Positions 16,784 to 25,319 of a DNA stretch of 64,000 nt are shown here, one piece after another. Origin of the DNA: Paenibacillus pedocola (GTDB lineage Bacteria; Bacillota; Bacilli; Paenibacillales; Paenibacillaceae); NCBI RefSeq assembly GCF_031599675.1, contig NZ_CP134223.1, positions 4,216,001-4,280,000 on the forward strand, in the 5' to 3' direction. The translations under genes and the position numbers were made by a program. Under the pieces are notes generated by a model. That model searched no databases. It had not been told where the DNA came from and worked only from the letters and a program-made list of their open reading frames with translations. Position 1 is the first letter of the stretch. Each line of letters begins with the position of its first letter.

Positions 16784-17776
16784 ATGGCCGGAATACGTAT
16801 TAAGGATATTGATATCTATCATCCAAGTAAAAAGATTGATAATGACTTTTTCATACAGCATTTTGACGAAAAAGGTATAGATATCCGCGGACTCCTGACA
16901 GCTCTGGGCCGTGAGAGCCGCTATAGTATTGACAACGAGGAAGAGAATTCTCTGACTATGGCTTTTGAGGCAGCAAGCAATGTACTGGACAAGACGGGCC
17001 TTACCGGTGCTGACATTGATCTTATCGCTTATGCCAGCCAGACTCCTGAATATATCTTTCCTACGAACTCGCTGATGATTCACCGGCTGATCGGCGGCGC
17101 TTCCCACACTATTTGTATCGACAGCAATGCGAACTGCGCCGGTATGACCGCTTCAGTGGAACAGGTAAGCCGCCAGATGATGGCTAACCCGAGAATCCGC
17201 CGGGCACTGGTTATCGGCTCGGACCATGTGGCTCCGCATGCCGACAGGAATGATCCGGTCTACTACGCCAACTTCGGAGACGCTGCTGCCGCAGTGATCC
17301 TCGAGCGTGATGAGAATTCCGTTGGCTTCATCGATTCCATATACCAGACAGACACCTGCGTCTACGGCAATTCGATGTTCCCTGCAGAAGGCATGGCGAA
17401 TCTTGGCCGCCGAGGGGTAGGCAAAGGAGAGTTCAACGTAAAGTTCATTCCTTTTGACGACTCCATTTGTGTGGATGCAGCCTCCGAGTCTATCAATACA
17501 CTCCTGAGTGATAACGGGATCGCTCCTGAAACCATTAAAGCGGCATGCTTCTCCCAGTTATCCCTGCCGAATATTCGTGCCGTATCTGACAAGACCGGTA
17601 TCGGCAGCGACGCAGCCGTCTATATCGGCGATGAATTCGGCTATACTTCGACGAGCAGCCCTTTTGTCGCTCTTCATAAAGCGGTGACTACCGGCAAGAT
17701 TGAGCGGGGTGACAAGGTTCTTTTCTGGACAGTCGGCGCCGGCTGGCAGAACGTAGCCTTTGTGATGGAATACTAA
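16784..17776 (+). CDS. 3-oxoacyl-ACP synthase III (FabH)-like protein with altered active site
   Basis: This 330-residue protein has the thiolase fold of KAS III: N-terminal half with the nucleophile in NANCAGM (C118), C-terminal half ending GAGWQNVAFVMEY. FabH normally uses a Cys-His-Asn triad, with His in HQAN and Asn in GNTS. Here those places read FSQLS (Ser257) and GYTSTSS (Tyr287), so both residues that drive malonyl decarboxylation are absent. The protein should still form an acyl-enzyme on Cys118, pointing to an acyl transferase or non-decarboxylating condensation, as in KAS III-like proteins of secondary metabolism. It follows an AGGAGG site and is the last gene of the c-di-GMP-linked cluster. 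Housekeeping fatty-acid genes are absent here. Confidence 0.85.
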   Translation: MAGIRIKDIDIYHPSKKIDNDFFIQHFDEKGIDIRGLLTALGRESRYSIDNEEENSLTMAFEAASNVLDKTGLTGADIDLIAYASQTPEYIFPTNSLMIHRLIGGASHTICIDSNANCAGMTASVEQVSRQMMANPRIRRALVIGSDHVAPHADRNDPVYYANFGDAAAAVILERDENSVGFIDSIYQTDTCVYGNSMFPAEGMANLGRRGVGKGEFNVKFIPFDDSICVDAASESINTLLSDNGIAPETIKAACFSQLSLPNIRAVSDKTGIGSDAAVYIGDEFGYTSTSSPFVALHKAVTTGKIERGDKVLFWTVGAGWQNVAFVMEY

Positions 17777-17798
17777 GCACTCATTCATTGAACTAACT

Positions 17799-17845
17799 AA
17801 AAAGCAACCTGAAGGCTAGCTATACTAGCCTTCAGGTTGCTTTTT
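17799..17845 (+). terminator. Terminator ending the KAS III-like cluster
   Basis: An exact long inverted repeat (AAAAAGCAACCTGAAGGCTAG with its complement) has A- and T-tracts on both sides. It can also end the converging glpK transcript. Confidence 0.92.
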
Positions 17846-17896
17846 GATTAAGTCAGAATTATAGACCAGCGTAATGCATTTTCAGTCGCAATACTG

Positions 17897-19390
17897 CTAA
17901 CCCCGGCCTTCATGCTTCTCCCAGCCCATCGTCCGTGACACAGCATCCTTCCAGGCGTCATAGCGGCGTTCCCGCTCTTCTTCACCCATCCGGGGCAAGA
18001 AGTCCTTCTCGGCCTTATTGAAGCTCTCCAGCTGTTCCCTAGACCATATCCCGGAGGTTAGCCCTGCCAACAGTGCAGCCCCGAGCGCTGTCGTCTCAGC
18101 GTAGGTCGTGCGGGTCACCTCACTGCCGAGAATATCAGCCTGAAACTGCATCAGCAGGTCGTTGCGTACAGCACCGCCGTCTACACGCAGTCCCGTCAGC
18201 GGCATGCCGGCATCTTTCTCCATAGCGCCGATAACATCGCGCGATTGGAAGGCCAGCGATTCCAGAGTCGCCCGGACCAGATGGCCAGCTGTTGTGCCCC
18301 GGGTCAGCCCAAACACAGCTCCACGGGCATACATATCCCAATAGGGGGCTCCAAGGCCGGTAAAGGCAGGAACGACCACAACGCCTTCACTGTCCACAAC
18401 TTCAGCAGCCTTGTGCTCCGAATCTGACGGCCCTTCGATCAATCCCAGTCCTTCATGCAGCCATTGTACGGCTGCTCCGGCTACAAACACACTGCCCTCC
18501 AGCGCATAATACAGTTCATCCCCCATCCCCCAGGCAACAGTGGTCAGCAGACCATGCTTGGAGGCAACGGGCTCAGTTCCTGTGTTCATCAGAATAAAGC
18601 AGCCTGTTCCGTATGTGTTTTTGGCACTGCCTGCCTCCAGGCAGGTATGACCGAATAATGCAGCCTGCTGATCGCCTAGCACAGAACAGATAGGAATCTC
18701 CGCACCCAACCACCGGGCCTCAGCTGTACCGAAATCGCCGCCGGACATCCGCACCTCAGGCAGCATGAGGCGGGGAATCCGCAGCTGTTCGATAAGCTGC
18801 TCGTCCCATCTACGCTCATGCAGATTGAACAGCATGGTCCGTGAAGCATTCGTAACGTCTGTAGCGTGCACAGCGCCTCCTGTGAGCTTCCAGATAAGCC
18901 AGCTGTCAATTGTCCCTGCCAGCAGCTCTCCCCGCTCAGCACGTTCCCTGGAACCTGTCACATGATCTAAAATCCAGGCCAGCTTGGTAGCCGAGAAATA
19001 GGCATCCACGACCAGACCTGTCTTGCGGGCAATCTCAGCGGCCAGGCCTTGACGTTTGATCTCTTCACACTGCTCTGCCGTTCGCCGGTCCTGCCACACG
19101 ATGGCCGGATAAATCGGCTCTCCTGTGGCCTTGTCCCAAATCAGTGCGGTTTCGCGCTGATTGGTGATGCCGATACAGGATATTTCTTCAGCCGTTATTC
19201 CGCTTGTCTGAATCGCATCTCTGGCCGCTGAGAGCTGACTCTCCCAGATTTGCTCCGGATCATGCTCCACCCACCCGGGGCAGGGAAAGGACTGCTTAAT
19301 CTCATATTGCCCCTGGGAAACCATTCCCGCCTGCTGATTAAAAAGGATGGCCCGAGAGCTGGTGGTGCCTTGGTCCAATGATAAAATCAT
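17897..19390 (-). CDS. glpK: Glycerol kinase
   Basis: This 497-residue FGGY-family kinase phosphorylates glycerol to glycerol-3-phosphate. The N-terminal phosphate loop LDQGTTSSRAI, the substrate region (VWQDRRTAEQC) and the C-terminal ATP-binding segments (GLGAPYWDMYARG, LRVDGGAVRNDLLMQFQAD) are clear. The ATG at 19390 has TAGGAGG 9 nt upstream. It gives an N-terminus a few residues shorter than typical GlpK, with no loss of motif. No glpF, glpD or glpP is adjacent, so the gene stands alone between the KAS III-like cluster and the res operon. Confidence 0.95.
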   Translation of the reverse strand: MILSLDQGTTSSRAILFNQQAGMVSQGQYEIKQSFPCPGWVEHDPEQIWESQLSAARDAIQTSGITAEEISCIGITNQRETALIWDKATGEPIYPAIVWQDRRTAEQCEEIKRQGLAAEIARKTGLVVDAYFSATKLAWILDHVTGSRERAERGELLAGTIDSWLIWKLTGGAVHATDVTNASRTMLFNLHERRWDEQLIEQLRIPRLMLPEVRMSGGDFGTAEARWLGAEIPICSVLGDQQAALFGHTCLEAGSAKNTYGTGCFILMNTGTEPVASKHGLLTTVAWGMGDELYYALEGSVFVAGAAVQWLHEGLGLIEGPSDSEHKAAEVVDSEGVVVVPAFTGLGAPYWDMYARGAVFGLTRGTTAGHLVRATLESLAFQSRDVIGAMEKDAGMPLTGLRVDGGAVRNDLLMQFQADILGSEVTRTTYAETTALGAALLAGLTSGIWSREQLESFNKAEKDFLPRMGEEERERRYDAWKDAVSRTMGWEKHEGRG

Positions 19391-19445
19391 GACTAGATGC
19401 CTCCTATACGTTCCACGATGAACAAGATTAAAGTTGTCCTTTCAA

Positions 19446-19474
19446 CAAAAAGCACCTCTGCAGTCAGAGGCGCC
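19446..19474 (-). terminator. Terminator of the res operon
   Basis: On the minus strand a GGCGCCTCTGACTGCAGAGGTGC hairpin region (stem GCCTCTG/CAGAGGTGC) is followed by T5 and lies just past the resE stop. Confidence 0.75.
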
Positions 19475-19492
19475 GTCAGTCTTGGTCTGAAT

Positions 19493-20938
19493 TTACTGTT
19501 TTTCGACAGGAAGTCTTAGCGTAAAGGTCGTGCCTTCGCCAAGTTTACTGGTGGCAAAAATCTGCCCGTGATGCGACTCGACGATATTTTTAACAATCGC
19601 CAGCCCCAGCCCGGTGCCTCCGGATTCTCCGCGTACCCGCGCCTTGTCGGCTTTGTAGAAACGTTCGAAGATAAAGGGCAGATCCTCCGGATGAATTCCT
19701 GCGCCTTCATCCCGGATCGCTATCTCCAGATAGCGGCGCCCTTCTAGTACCGCAGAACCGGTGATGATTGAGATATGTTTGTCCGCAGGGGTATGCCGGA
19801 AGGCATTATCCAGCAGATTGGTCAAAACCTGTTCCAGCTTATCTACATCCGCCGATTTAAGCAGCAGAGCACTTTCTGTCTTATGGAGCTCAAGAATGAT
19901 GTCCCGCTCCTTAGCACGCACGGAGAATTTGCGGTAGATCCGCTCGAGCAGTTCGTCCATATCCACCTGTGTTTTATTCATATCCGTATGCCCCGCTTCC
20001 ATCCGGGCAAGATCCAGCAGGTCTTTAACCAGCCGGCCCATCCGCAGCGATTCATCATGAATAACCTGCACAAGCTCACTGCTCTCCTCCGGCGAGGAGG
20101 CCATACCGTCCAGCAGTGCTTCGCTGTAACCCTGCATCATCGAAAGCGGTGTGCGAATTTCATGCGAGACATTCGCTACAAAGTCGCGGAGCATTTTCTC
20201 AAGCCTTACTTCTTCCGTTACATCGCGCAGCACAGCTACAGCACCACGGAGATTCCCCTCCGAATACAGCGGAGCCATATGAACGGACCACACGCCTTGC
20301 CGGACATGCACATTGGAGCGCTGGTCTCCTCCCTGGCTCAATGTACTAAAGAAGAGCGGCCGGAGCGGAAGAGGGACTGCTCCTGCAGCTCCGACATGCA
20401 GATCCTGCTCAGCATCGCTATCTTCCTCAAGGTCCTGCTCCAGATCCCCCCAGGCCTCCAGCAGCTTCTGTCCATGCGGATTCGTGAGTATGATCTGTCC
20501 TTCAATATCAAAAGTAATCACGGCGTCGGTCATACTGCGCAGAACACTGGACAGATGCCCCTTCTCGTGATTGAGACTGCGGATATTCTCCTCCAGCTCT
20601 TCAGCCATGTGATTGAATGAGGTGGCCAGCTGGCCGATTTCGTCGCTGGTCCGAAGCGTCAGCCTCGTGCCGTATTCGCCGCGGCGGATATTGTTGGCCG
20701 CTTCAATCACCTGCTGCATGGGCTGGGTAATCTTCGTAAACAGGAACAACGCAAAAAACGTTGTCAATGAAAACCCGATCATACAGGTATACATAAATAA
20801 ACGCTTGATCGCCCCGGAATTGGCGAAATTGCTGTCGATATAAGGCAGCAGGAACAGCCCCAGTGTAATGAGCACGACGGCAACAAGGCAGATGATCGTA
20901 ACCCACAGCTTGCCGACAAGGCTTCTCCAGAAGTTCAC
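19493..20938 (-). CDS. resE: Sensor histidine kinase ResE
   Basis: The 481-residue protein has two membrane helices (about 12-30 and 45-65) with only a short external loop. Then come a HAMP domain (FTKITQPMQQVIEAANNIRRGEYG...), a PAS domain with an acidic insertion, a DHp helix with the phospho-accepting H in SHEIRTPLSMMQGYSE, and an HATPase domain (N-box NLLDNAFRHT, DEGAGI, FERFYKAD, GGTGLGLAIV). Its GTG start touches the resD stop codon, so translation is coupled. In B. subtilis ResDE controls aerobic and anaerobic respiration genes, including the res operon. The external loop is shorter than in Bacillus ResE. Confidence 0.9.
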   Translation of the reverse strand: MNFWRSLVGKLWVTIICLVAVVLITLGLFLLPYIDSNFANSGAIKRLFMYTCMIGFSLTTFFALFLFTKITQPMQQVIEAANNIRRGEYGTRLTLRTSDEIGQLATSFNHMAEELEENIRSLNHEKGHLSSVLRSMTDAVITFDIEGQIILTNPHGQKLLEAWGDLEQDLEEDSDAEQDLHVGAAGAVPLPLRPLFFSTLSQGGDQRSNVHVRQGVWSVHMAPLYSEGNLRGAVAVLRDVTEEVRLEKMLRDFVANVSHEIRTPLSMMQGYSEALLDGMASSPEESSELVQVIHDESLRMGRLVKDLLDLARMEAGHTDMNKTQVDMDELLERIYRKFSVRAKERDIILELHKTESALLLKSADVDKLEQVLTNLLDNAFRHTPADKHISIITGSAVLEGRRYLEIAIRDEGAGIHPEDLPFIFERFYKADKARVRGESGGTGLGLAIVKNIVESHHGQIFATSKLGEGTTFTLRLPVEKQ

Positions 20939-21655
20939 TTATTTAGGTACCTCGAGCTTGTAGCCTACTCCCCATACCGTGGTGATCATTGCTGCCGATT
21001 CCGGTGATACTTTATTCAGTTTCTCACGAAGCCGTTTGACATGCGTGTCCACCGTACGTAAATCTCCGAAAAACTCATAATTCCAGACATCCTTAAGCAG
21101 TTCCTCACGGGAGAAAACTTTGTCCGGCGAGATTGCCAAATAATGAAGCAGCTCATATTCCTTCGGAGTCAGACTCACTTCCTGGCCGCCTGCCGTTACG
21201 CGGTGCGCATCATGCTCAATAATGAGATGAGGGAATACAATATTGTTGCTGGAATTGCTCTCTTTCGATAAAAACGCTGTAGCCGAAGAGCGGCGCATAA
21301 TCGCCTTGACCCGGTAGATCACTTCACGCGGACTGAATGGCTTAACGACATAGTCATCTGCACCCATCTCAAAGCCCTGCACCCGGTTAATCTCTTCACC
21401 CTTGGCAGTCAGCATCAGGACCGGAGTCGATTTGACGCCTCTGAGTCTCGTCAGCACTTCGATCCCGTCGATACCCGGCAGCATAACATCGAGCAGGATG
21501 AGGCCGTAATCATTAGCCGTTGCTTTGCGCAAAGCGATTTCGCCATCTTCCGCCTCGTCAATTTCGTAGCCTTCTTTTTCAAGATACATTTTCAGCAGGC
21601 GGCGAATACGTTCTTCGTCATCCACCACCAGAATTCTATTCAAATGCTCTGCCAT
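20939..21655 (-). CDS. resD: Response regulator ResD
   Basis: The start chosen is the ATG at 21655, with AAGGGG 9 nt upstream. The 238-residue OmpR-type regulator has a receiver domain (DD near residues 12-13, phospho-acceptor D56 in LLDVMLPG, Lys in VKPFSP) and a winged-helix domain (LTPKEYELLHYLA...RTVDTHVKRLREKL). It is followed directly by resE and preceded by resABC, the gene order of the Bacillus respiration operon. This fits control of cytochrome c maturation and redox-responsive genes. Confidence 0.92.
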   Translation of the reverse strand: MAEHLNRILVVDDEERIRRLLKMYLEKEGYEIDEAEDGEIALRKATANDYGLILLDVMLPGIDGIEVLTRLRGVKSTPVLMLTAKGEEINRVQGFEMGADDYVVKPFSPREVIYRVKAIMRRSSATAFLSKESNSSNNIVFPHLIIEHDAHRVTAGGQEVSLTPKEYELLHYLAISPDKVFSREELLKDVWNYEFFGDLRTVDTHVKRLREKLNKVSPESAAMITTVWGVGYKLEVPK

Positions 21656-21740
21656 TAACAACAACCCCTTCATCAAATACAGTTGAACGTTACCCTAGTA
21701 CGTACTAGATTCCTGTGCTGCAACTGCGAATACCGTATAC

Positions 21741-23003
21741 TCAGTCTGTCCCCGCATAAGAATGAAGCCCGGCGATGACCAGATTTACACCTACAAGGGT
21801 AAACATTACAACCAAAAAACCCAATACGGCGAGCCATGCGGACTTGCGTCCCTGCCACCCGCGGGCCAGCCGCAAATGGAGATATGCGCTGTAGAACAGC
21901 CAGGTAACAAGCGCCCAGACCTCCTTGGGGTCCCAGCCCCAAAACCGGCCCCAGGCAACCTGAGCCCAGATCATTGCAAAGATCAATGCCCCCAGCGTAA
22001 AAATCGGAAAGCCGATGGCAATCGCCCTGTACGTAATTTCATCAAGATCATTCTCGTCAATTCCGTCCAGTACCGGATGAATAGCCTTGCCCAGCGGTTT
22101 GCGCATAGCAAGACGAAGAATTCCATATAGAATGAGACCGGAAAGCAGTGACCAAATAACGGTATTGAACTTTCGTCCGGCATTAACGCCATTCATCCAT
22201 GAGGGTGCTTCGAACAGCGGCTGTTTTATTCCAAGAAACGACTGGAAAACCTCTGTTTCGCTATGGTAAGGTGCCACAATCGGCGGCATTTTATAACTCA
22301 CTTTCTCTATTGTACTATCTTCCTGCCCGGAGCTGTCAATCGTAACGTTGCTGCGGACAAAAACAGATTCGTATCCGGCACCGCGAAAGGCAAATACACT
22401 CCCGAGAAATCCAATTATAACAATGATTGAAAAGAGAGTAAATTCAACCAGCCTCTGCTGCTTGCGGTCACTCCGCTCCTTGCTCTCAAAATTAACAGTG
22501 CGCAGTAAGTACATCAGTCCGGCGGCAAAACCGACGGCGAAAAAGGATTCCCCGAGCGCAGCAAGCGTGACGTGGATATTCAGATAAATGGATTTCAATG
22601 ATGGAATCAGCGGCTGAACCTCCTGCGGAAATACCGCCGCATACGCCATCACTATAATAGAAATTGGAACTGCGAATACCCCTAGAATGATTTTGCGGTA
22701 GATGGCAAAGATCACAGTAAACGCCACCATCACCATCATTGATAAAAAGGTCATGAACTCATACATATTGCTGACGGGAATATGTCCCGAACCCATCCAG
22801 CGGGTAATGAAATAAGCGAGATGGCAGAGCAGCCCTACGGAAGAGGCGATAAAAGCGATTCTTCCCCAGCGGGCGGTATGCTCCTCCGGCTTCCTGCCGG
22901 ACCACCTGCGGCCCATGATGGCGATCGTGAACAACATAAATGCACCGCTGTATAAAAAGAATGCGGCTATAAAGACATCACTGCTGAAATCGAGCAGGCT
23001 CAT
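21741..23003 (-). CDS. resC: Cytochrome c biogenesis protein CcsA/ResC
   Basis: This 420-residue polytopic protein belongs to the haem-handling CcsA family. It has the tryptophan-rich WGRFWGWDPKEVWAL motif near residue 345 and flanking histidines in membrane helices. A family-atypical hydrophilic insertion of about 70 residues lies near 230-290 (VRSNVTIDSSGQ...APSWMNG). With ResB it forms the System II haem export and cytochrome c synthesis complex. Its start overlaps the resB stop by 4 nt. Confidence 0.93.
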   Translation of the reverse strand: MSLLDFSSDVFIAAFFLYSGAFMLFTIAIMGRRWSGRKPEEHTARWGRIAFIASSVGLLCHLAYFITRWMGSGHIPVSNMYEFMTFLSMMVMVAFTVIFAIYRKIILGVFAVPISIIVMAYAAVFPQEVQPLIPSLKSIYLNIHVTLAALGESFFAVGFAAGLMYLLRTVNFESKERSDRKQQRLVEFTLFSIIVIIGFLGSVFAFRGAGYESVFVRSNVTIDSSGQEDSTIEKVSYKMPPIVAPYHSETEVFQSFLGIKQPLFEAPSWMNGVNAGRKFNTVIWSLLSGLILYGILRLAMRKPLGKAIHPVLDGIDENDLDEITYRAIAIGFPIFTLGALIFAMIWAQVAWGRFWGWDPKEVWALVTWLFYSAYLHLRLARGWQGRKSAWLAVLGFLVVMFTLVGVNLVIAGLHSYAGTD

Positions 23004-24688
23004 GCCAGACCTCCCCCGTTGTCCAATGATTTTTCATCGACTATCACGTCTACCTTGTACAGAATAGATACGATCTCACGGCGGAAGCCGAACCAATTCT
23101 TGTTAGTGTGCCCTCCAAGGACAAGCTCACCGTTCTCAAGATTCAACCAAATGCGTCTATGCTGCCAGTAAAAGCCCAGCACGAGTCCAAGCATTACGAT
23201 CCCTGCACCCACCCAGACAAACGGCATCGCCCGGTCTACACGGATATTGAGATAAGTTGTGGATTCAGCAAAATCAACATCGCTCATGCCCTGCACCTCA
23301 AGCTCCAGAAAACGTCCGCTGCCGCCCAGCTTGTCATTGATAGCCTGCTGCTGGAACTGCTCTTTATCCACCTGTTTCGGAAAATAAAAATATTGCTGCC
23401 CCTCCGCCGGCAGATCCGGCCCCGTAATGAGGAAGAGGAATGCGGGCGCATTCGGATAAGGCGATTTGGAGACCGGCTGTCCCTCATCGTTTAAGCCGAA
23501 ATCCATATACTTTTCTTTAAGCGAAAGGGTGTAAGGCCCGGACTGAAATGTGCGCTGCGGGTTCTTCATATCAAGCTTGAATTTGCCATACCCTTCTCCG
23601 GTGGTGCTGTTAACGAGCTCCGGCTGCACGGAACGCAGCACAGGGGTCAGGTCATAGTCAAACTGATACGCTTTCAAACCTTTGTAGCTAAGCGGCGAGT
23701 TCACCCGGATGTCATGGACGGCAACTTCTGAAAGCTTAGGCTCCTTGGACGGGTCGGTACAGTCTGCAGTACATTCATAGAGCACGGCCTTGGTCTCATA
23801 CAGCTTGGGCAGAACTTTTTTGCCGCGGAACTCCTCAGGCATTTCTTCATCCGTATAGAATTCAACGGTGAACTTCTCGTTCTTCAGATAATACGTTGTA
23901 TCCGGAATCTTAGTAACCTCACCCTGCGGAAAGGCAAGATGCTGGTCCATGTTGAGTCCCGGCAATCCTCTCGCCAGTACGGCGAGCAAAAAAATAATCA
24001 GACCGATATGTATTACATACGGCCCCCAACGGCTAAAGCGGTGTTTCTCGGCCAGCAGTGCGCCTCCGTCCGTCTTGACGCGGTAGCCCTTTTTCTTCAG
24101 CGGCTCACTTAGCCGGGCCACCCAGACTTCCGGTTCCTCCTCCACCTTCGTTACCAGCACAACCTTCTGGCGGGTCAGGAACTGGCGGTGCTTGCGGATC
24201 TTCTGCCGGGTCAGCGCCTTATATAGCGGAAGGACACGGTCCAGGCTGCAGATGACCAGTGAAGCGCCAATCATCACAAGCAGCGTTACAAACCACCAGG
24301 ATTCATAGGTGTGCGAAAGGCCGAGTCTATAATAAATATTCCCGGCTTTTCCGTACGTTTCTTTGTAATAGGTTGAGGCATCAATATTAAGAAAGGTGCT
24401 CTCCTGGGGGAAAATCGTGCCCAGCATGGAACCCAGCAGAGTCAGTACAATCAGGTAAATCGCTATTTTAACAGAAGAGAAAAAGTTCCAGACCAGATCG
24501 ATGATCCCCGGGTTCACACGCTGTGAACGTCGGGCGACACCGTCATAGCGCATTTCAAGATTATCAACAGACTCGCGGTCCTTCTCATCCAGCGGTTTGC
24601 CGCAGGCTTCACAGAGTACGGTACCTACCGGATTCTGATGGCCGCATTCACATTTGGTATTGCTGATCAGCGGCTCCCGCCCGTTCAT
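23000..24688 (-). CDS. resB: Cytochrome c biogenesis protein ResB
   Basis: The 562-residue protein has ResB membrane helices and a large extracytoplasmic domain (about residues 250-500) before a last helix (MPFVWVGAGIVMLGLVLGFYW). The N-terminus carries an added zinc-ribbon-like pair (CECG...CEAC), followed by the family start WNFFSSVKIAIYLIVLTLLGSMLG. ResB works with CcsA to deliver and attach haem to apocytochrome c on the outer face of the membrane. Four-base overlaps with resA and resC show a single translational unit. Confidence 0.93.
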   Translation of the reverse strand: MNGREPLISNTKCECGHQNPVGTVLCEACGKPLDEKDRESVDNLEMRYDGVARRSQRVNPGIIDLVWNFFSSVKIAIYLIVLTLLGSMLGTIFPQESTFLNIDASTYYKETYGKAGNIYYRLGLSHTYESWWFVTLLVMIGASLVICSLDRVLPLYKALTRQKIRKHRQFLTRQKVVLVTKVEEEPEVWVARLSEPLKKKGYRVKTDGGALLAEKHRFSRWGPYVIHIGLIIFLLAVLARGLPGLNMDQHLAFPQGEVTKIPDTTYYLKNEKFTVEFYTDEEMPEEFRGKKVLPKLYETKAVLYECTADCTDPSKEPKLSEVAVHDIRVNSPLSYKGLKAYQFDYDLTPVLRSVQPELVNSTTGEGYGKFKLDMKNPQRTFQSGPYTLSLKEKYMDFGLNDEGQPVSKSPYPNAPAFLFLITGPDLPAEGQQYFYFPKQVDKEQFQQQAINDKLGGSGRFLELEVQGMSDVDFAESTTYLNIRVDRAMPFVWVGAGIVMLGLVLGFYWQHRRIWLNLENGELVLGGHTNKNWFGFRREIVSILYKVDVIVDEKSLDNGGGLA

Positions 24689-25209
24689 GGGTTCACCAGC
24701 TTTCCGATTTGCCCGTCAAGCGAATCCAGATCGAGCTGCCCGATATGAATGCTGTCCACTTTCCCCTTAGTATTAATGAAAAAAGTAGTAGGCAAAGGAG
24801 AAACGCCATAACTGCGGACAGCGCTGCGCCCGGAGTCCATGACAACCGGGAAATCGATGTCAACCAGCTTGACGAAATTCTCCACCGTCATCTGGTCTTC
24901 GCCGACGTTCACTCCAATGACTACAACCCCTTGATCCTTCCACTTCTCCCACTGTGCCTGCAGAGCAGGCATTTCCTTCACGCAAGGTCCGCACCAGGAC
25001 CCCCAGAAATTAAGCACCACCGACTTGCCCTTATACTCATCCAGCGTATGGGTCAAGCCGTCAAGGCCAAGCAGCTCAAAGGATGGCGCTTTACCACCTT
25101 CCCTGGGCTTTCCGTCTCCCCCGAACACCGAGGAACCGATTGCATAACCTCCAAGCAAAAGTATTACTGAAAGAATTACGATTTGAATCGGCTTTCTCGC
25201 TTTGCCCAC
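24685..25209 (-). CDS. resA: Thiol-disulfide oxidoreductase ResA
   Basis: This 174-residue TlpA/ResA-like thioredoxin-fold protein is anchored by an N-terminal helix (residues 8-28). The active site is WCGPC (C73 and C76), and the cis-proline loop is SPLPTTF. ResA reduces the CXXCH cysteines of apocytochrome c outside the membrane so that ResBC can attach haem. It is the first gene of resABCDE, so the promoter should lie at 25210-25319. The start has a GAAGGGGG site. Confidence 0.93.
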   Translation of the reverse strand: MGKARKPIQIVILSVILLLGGYAIGSSVFGGDGKPREGGKAPSFELLGLDGLTHTLDEYKGKSVVLNFWGSWCGPCVKEMPALQAQWEKWKDQGVVVIGVNVGEDQMTVENFVKLVDIDFPVVMDSGRSAVRSYGVSPLPTTFFINTKGKVDSIHIGQLDLDSLDGQIGKLVNP

Positions 25210-25273
25210 ACGCGAAGCCCCCTTCTGTGACGCAACTCATACTTTAGTTGTCAGGTGTGAACATCCTATGAAC

Positions 25274-25279
25274 ATTATA
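25274..25279 (-). promoter_or_regulatory. -10 element and possible ResD sites upstream of resA
   Basis: On the minus strand a perfect TATAAT lies about 65 nt before the resA start and lacks a good -35 hexamer. Around it are TTGTGAA-like elements (plus strand TTGTGAAC at 25311-25318 and TGTGAACA near 25256), which resemble the reported ResD site TTTGTGAAT. This suggests activator-dependent autoregulation. Confidence 0.4.
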
Positions 25280-25319
25280 CCGAATATTGTCACAGTTTTA
25301 GGAGAGGGAATTGTGAACT

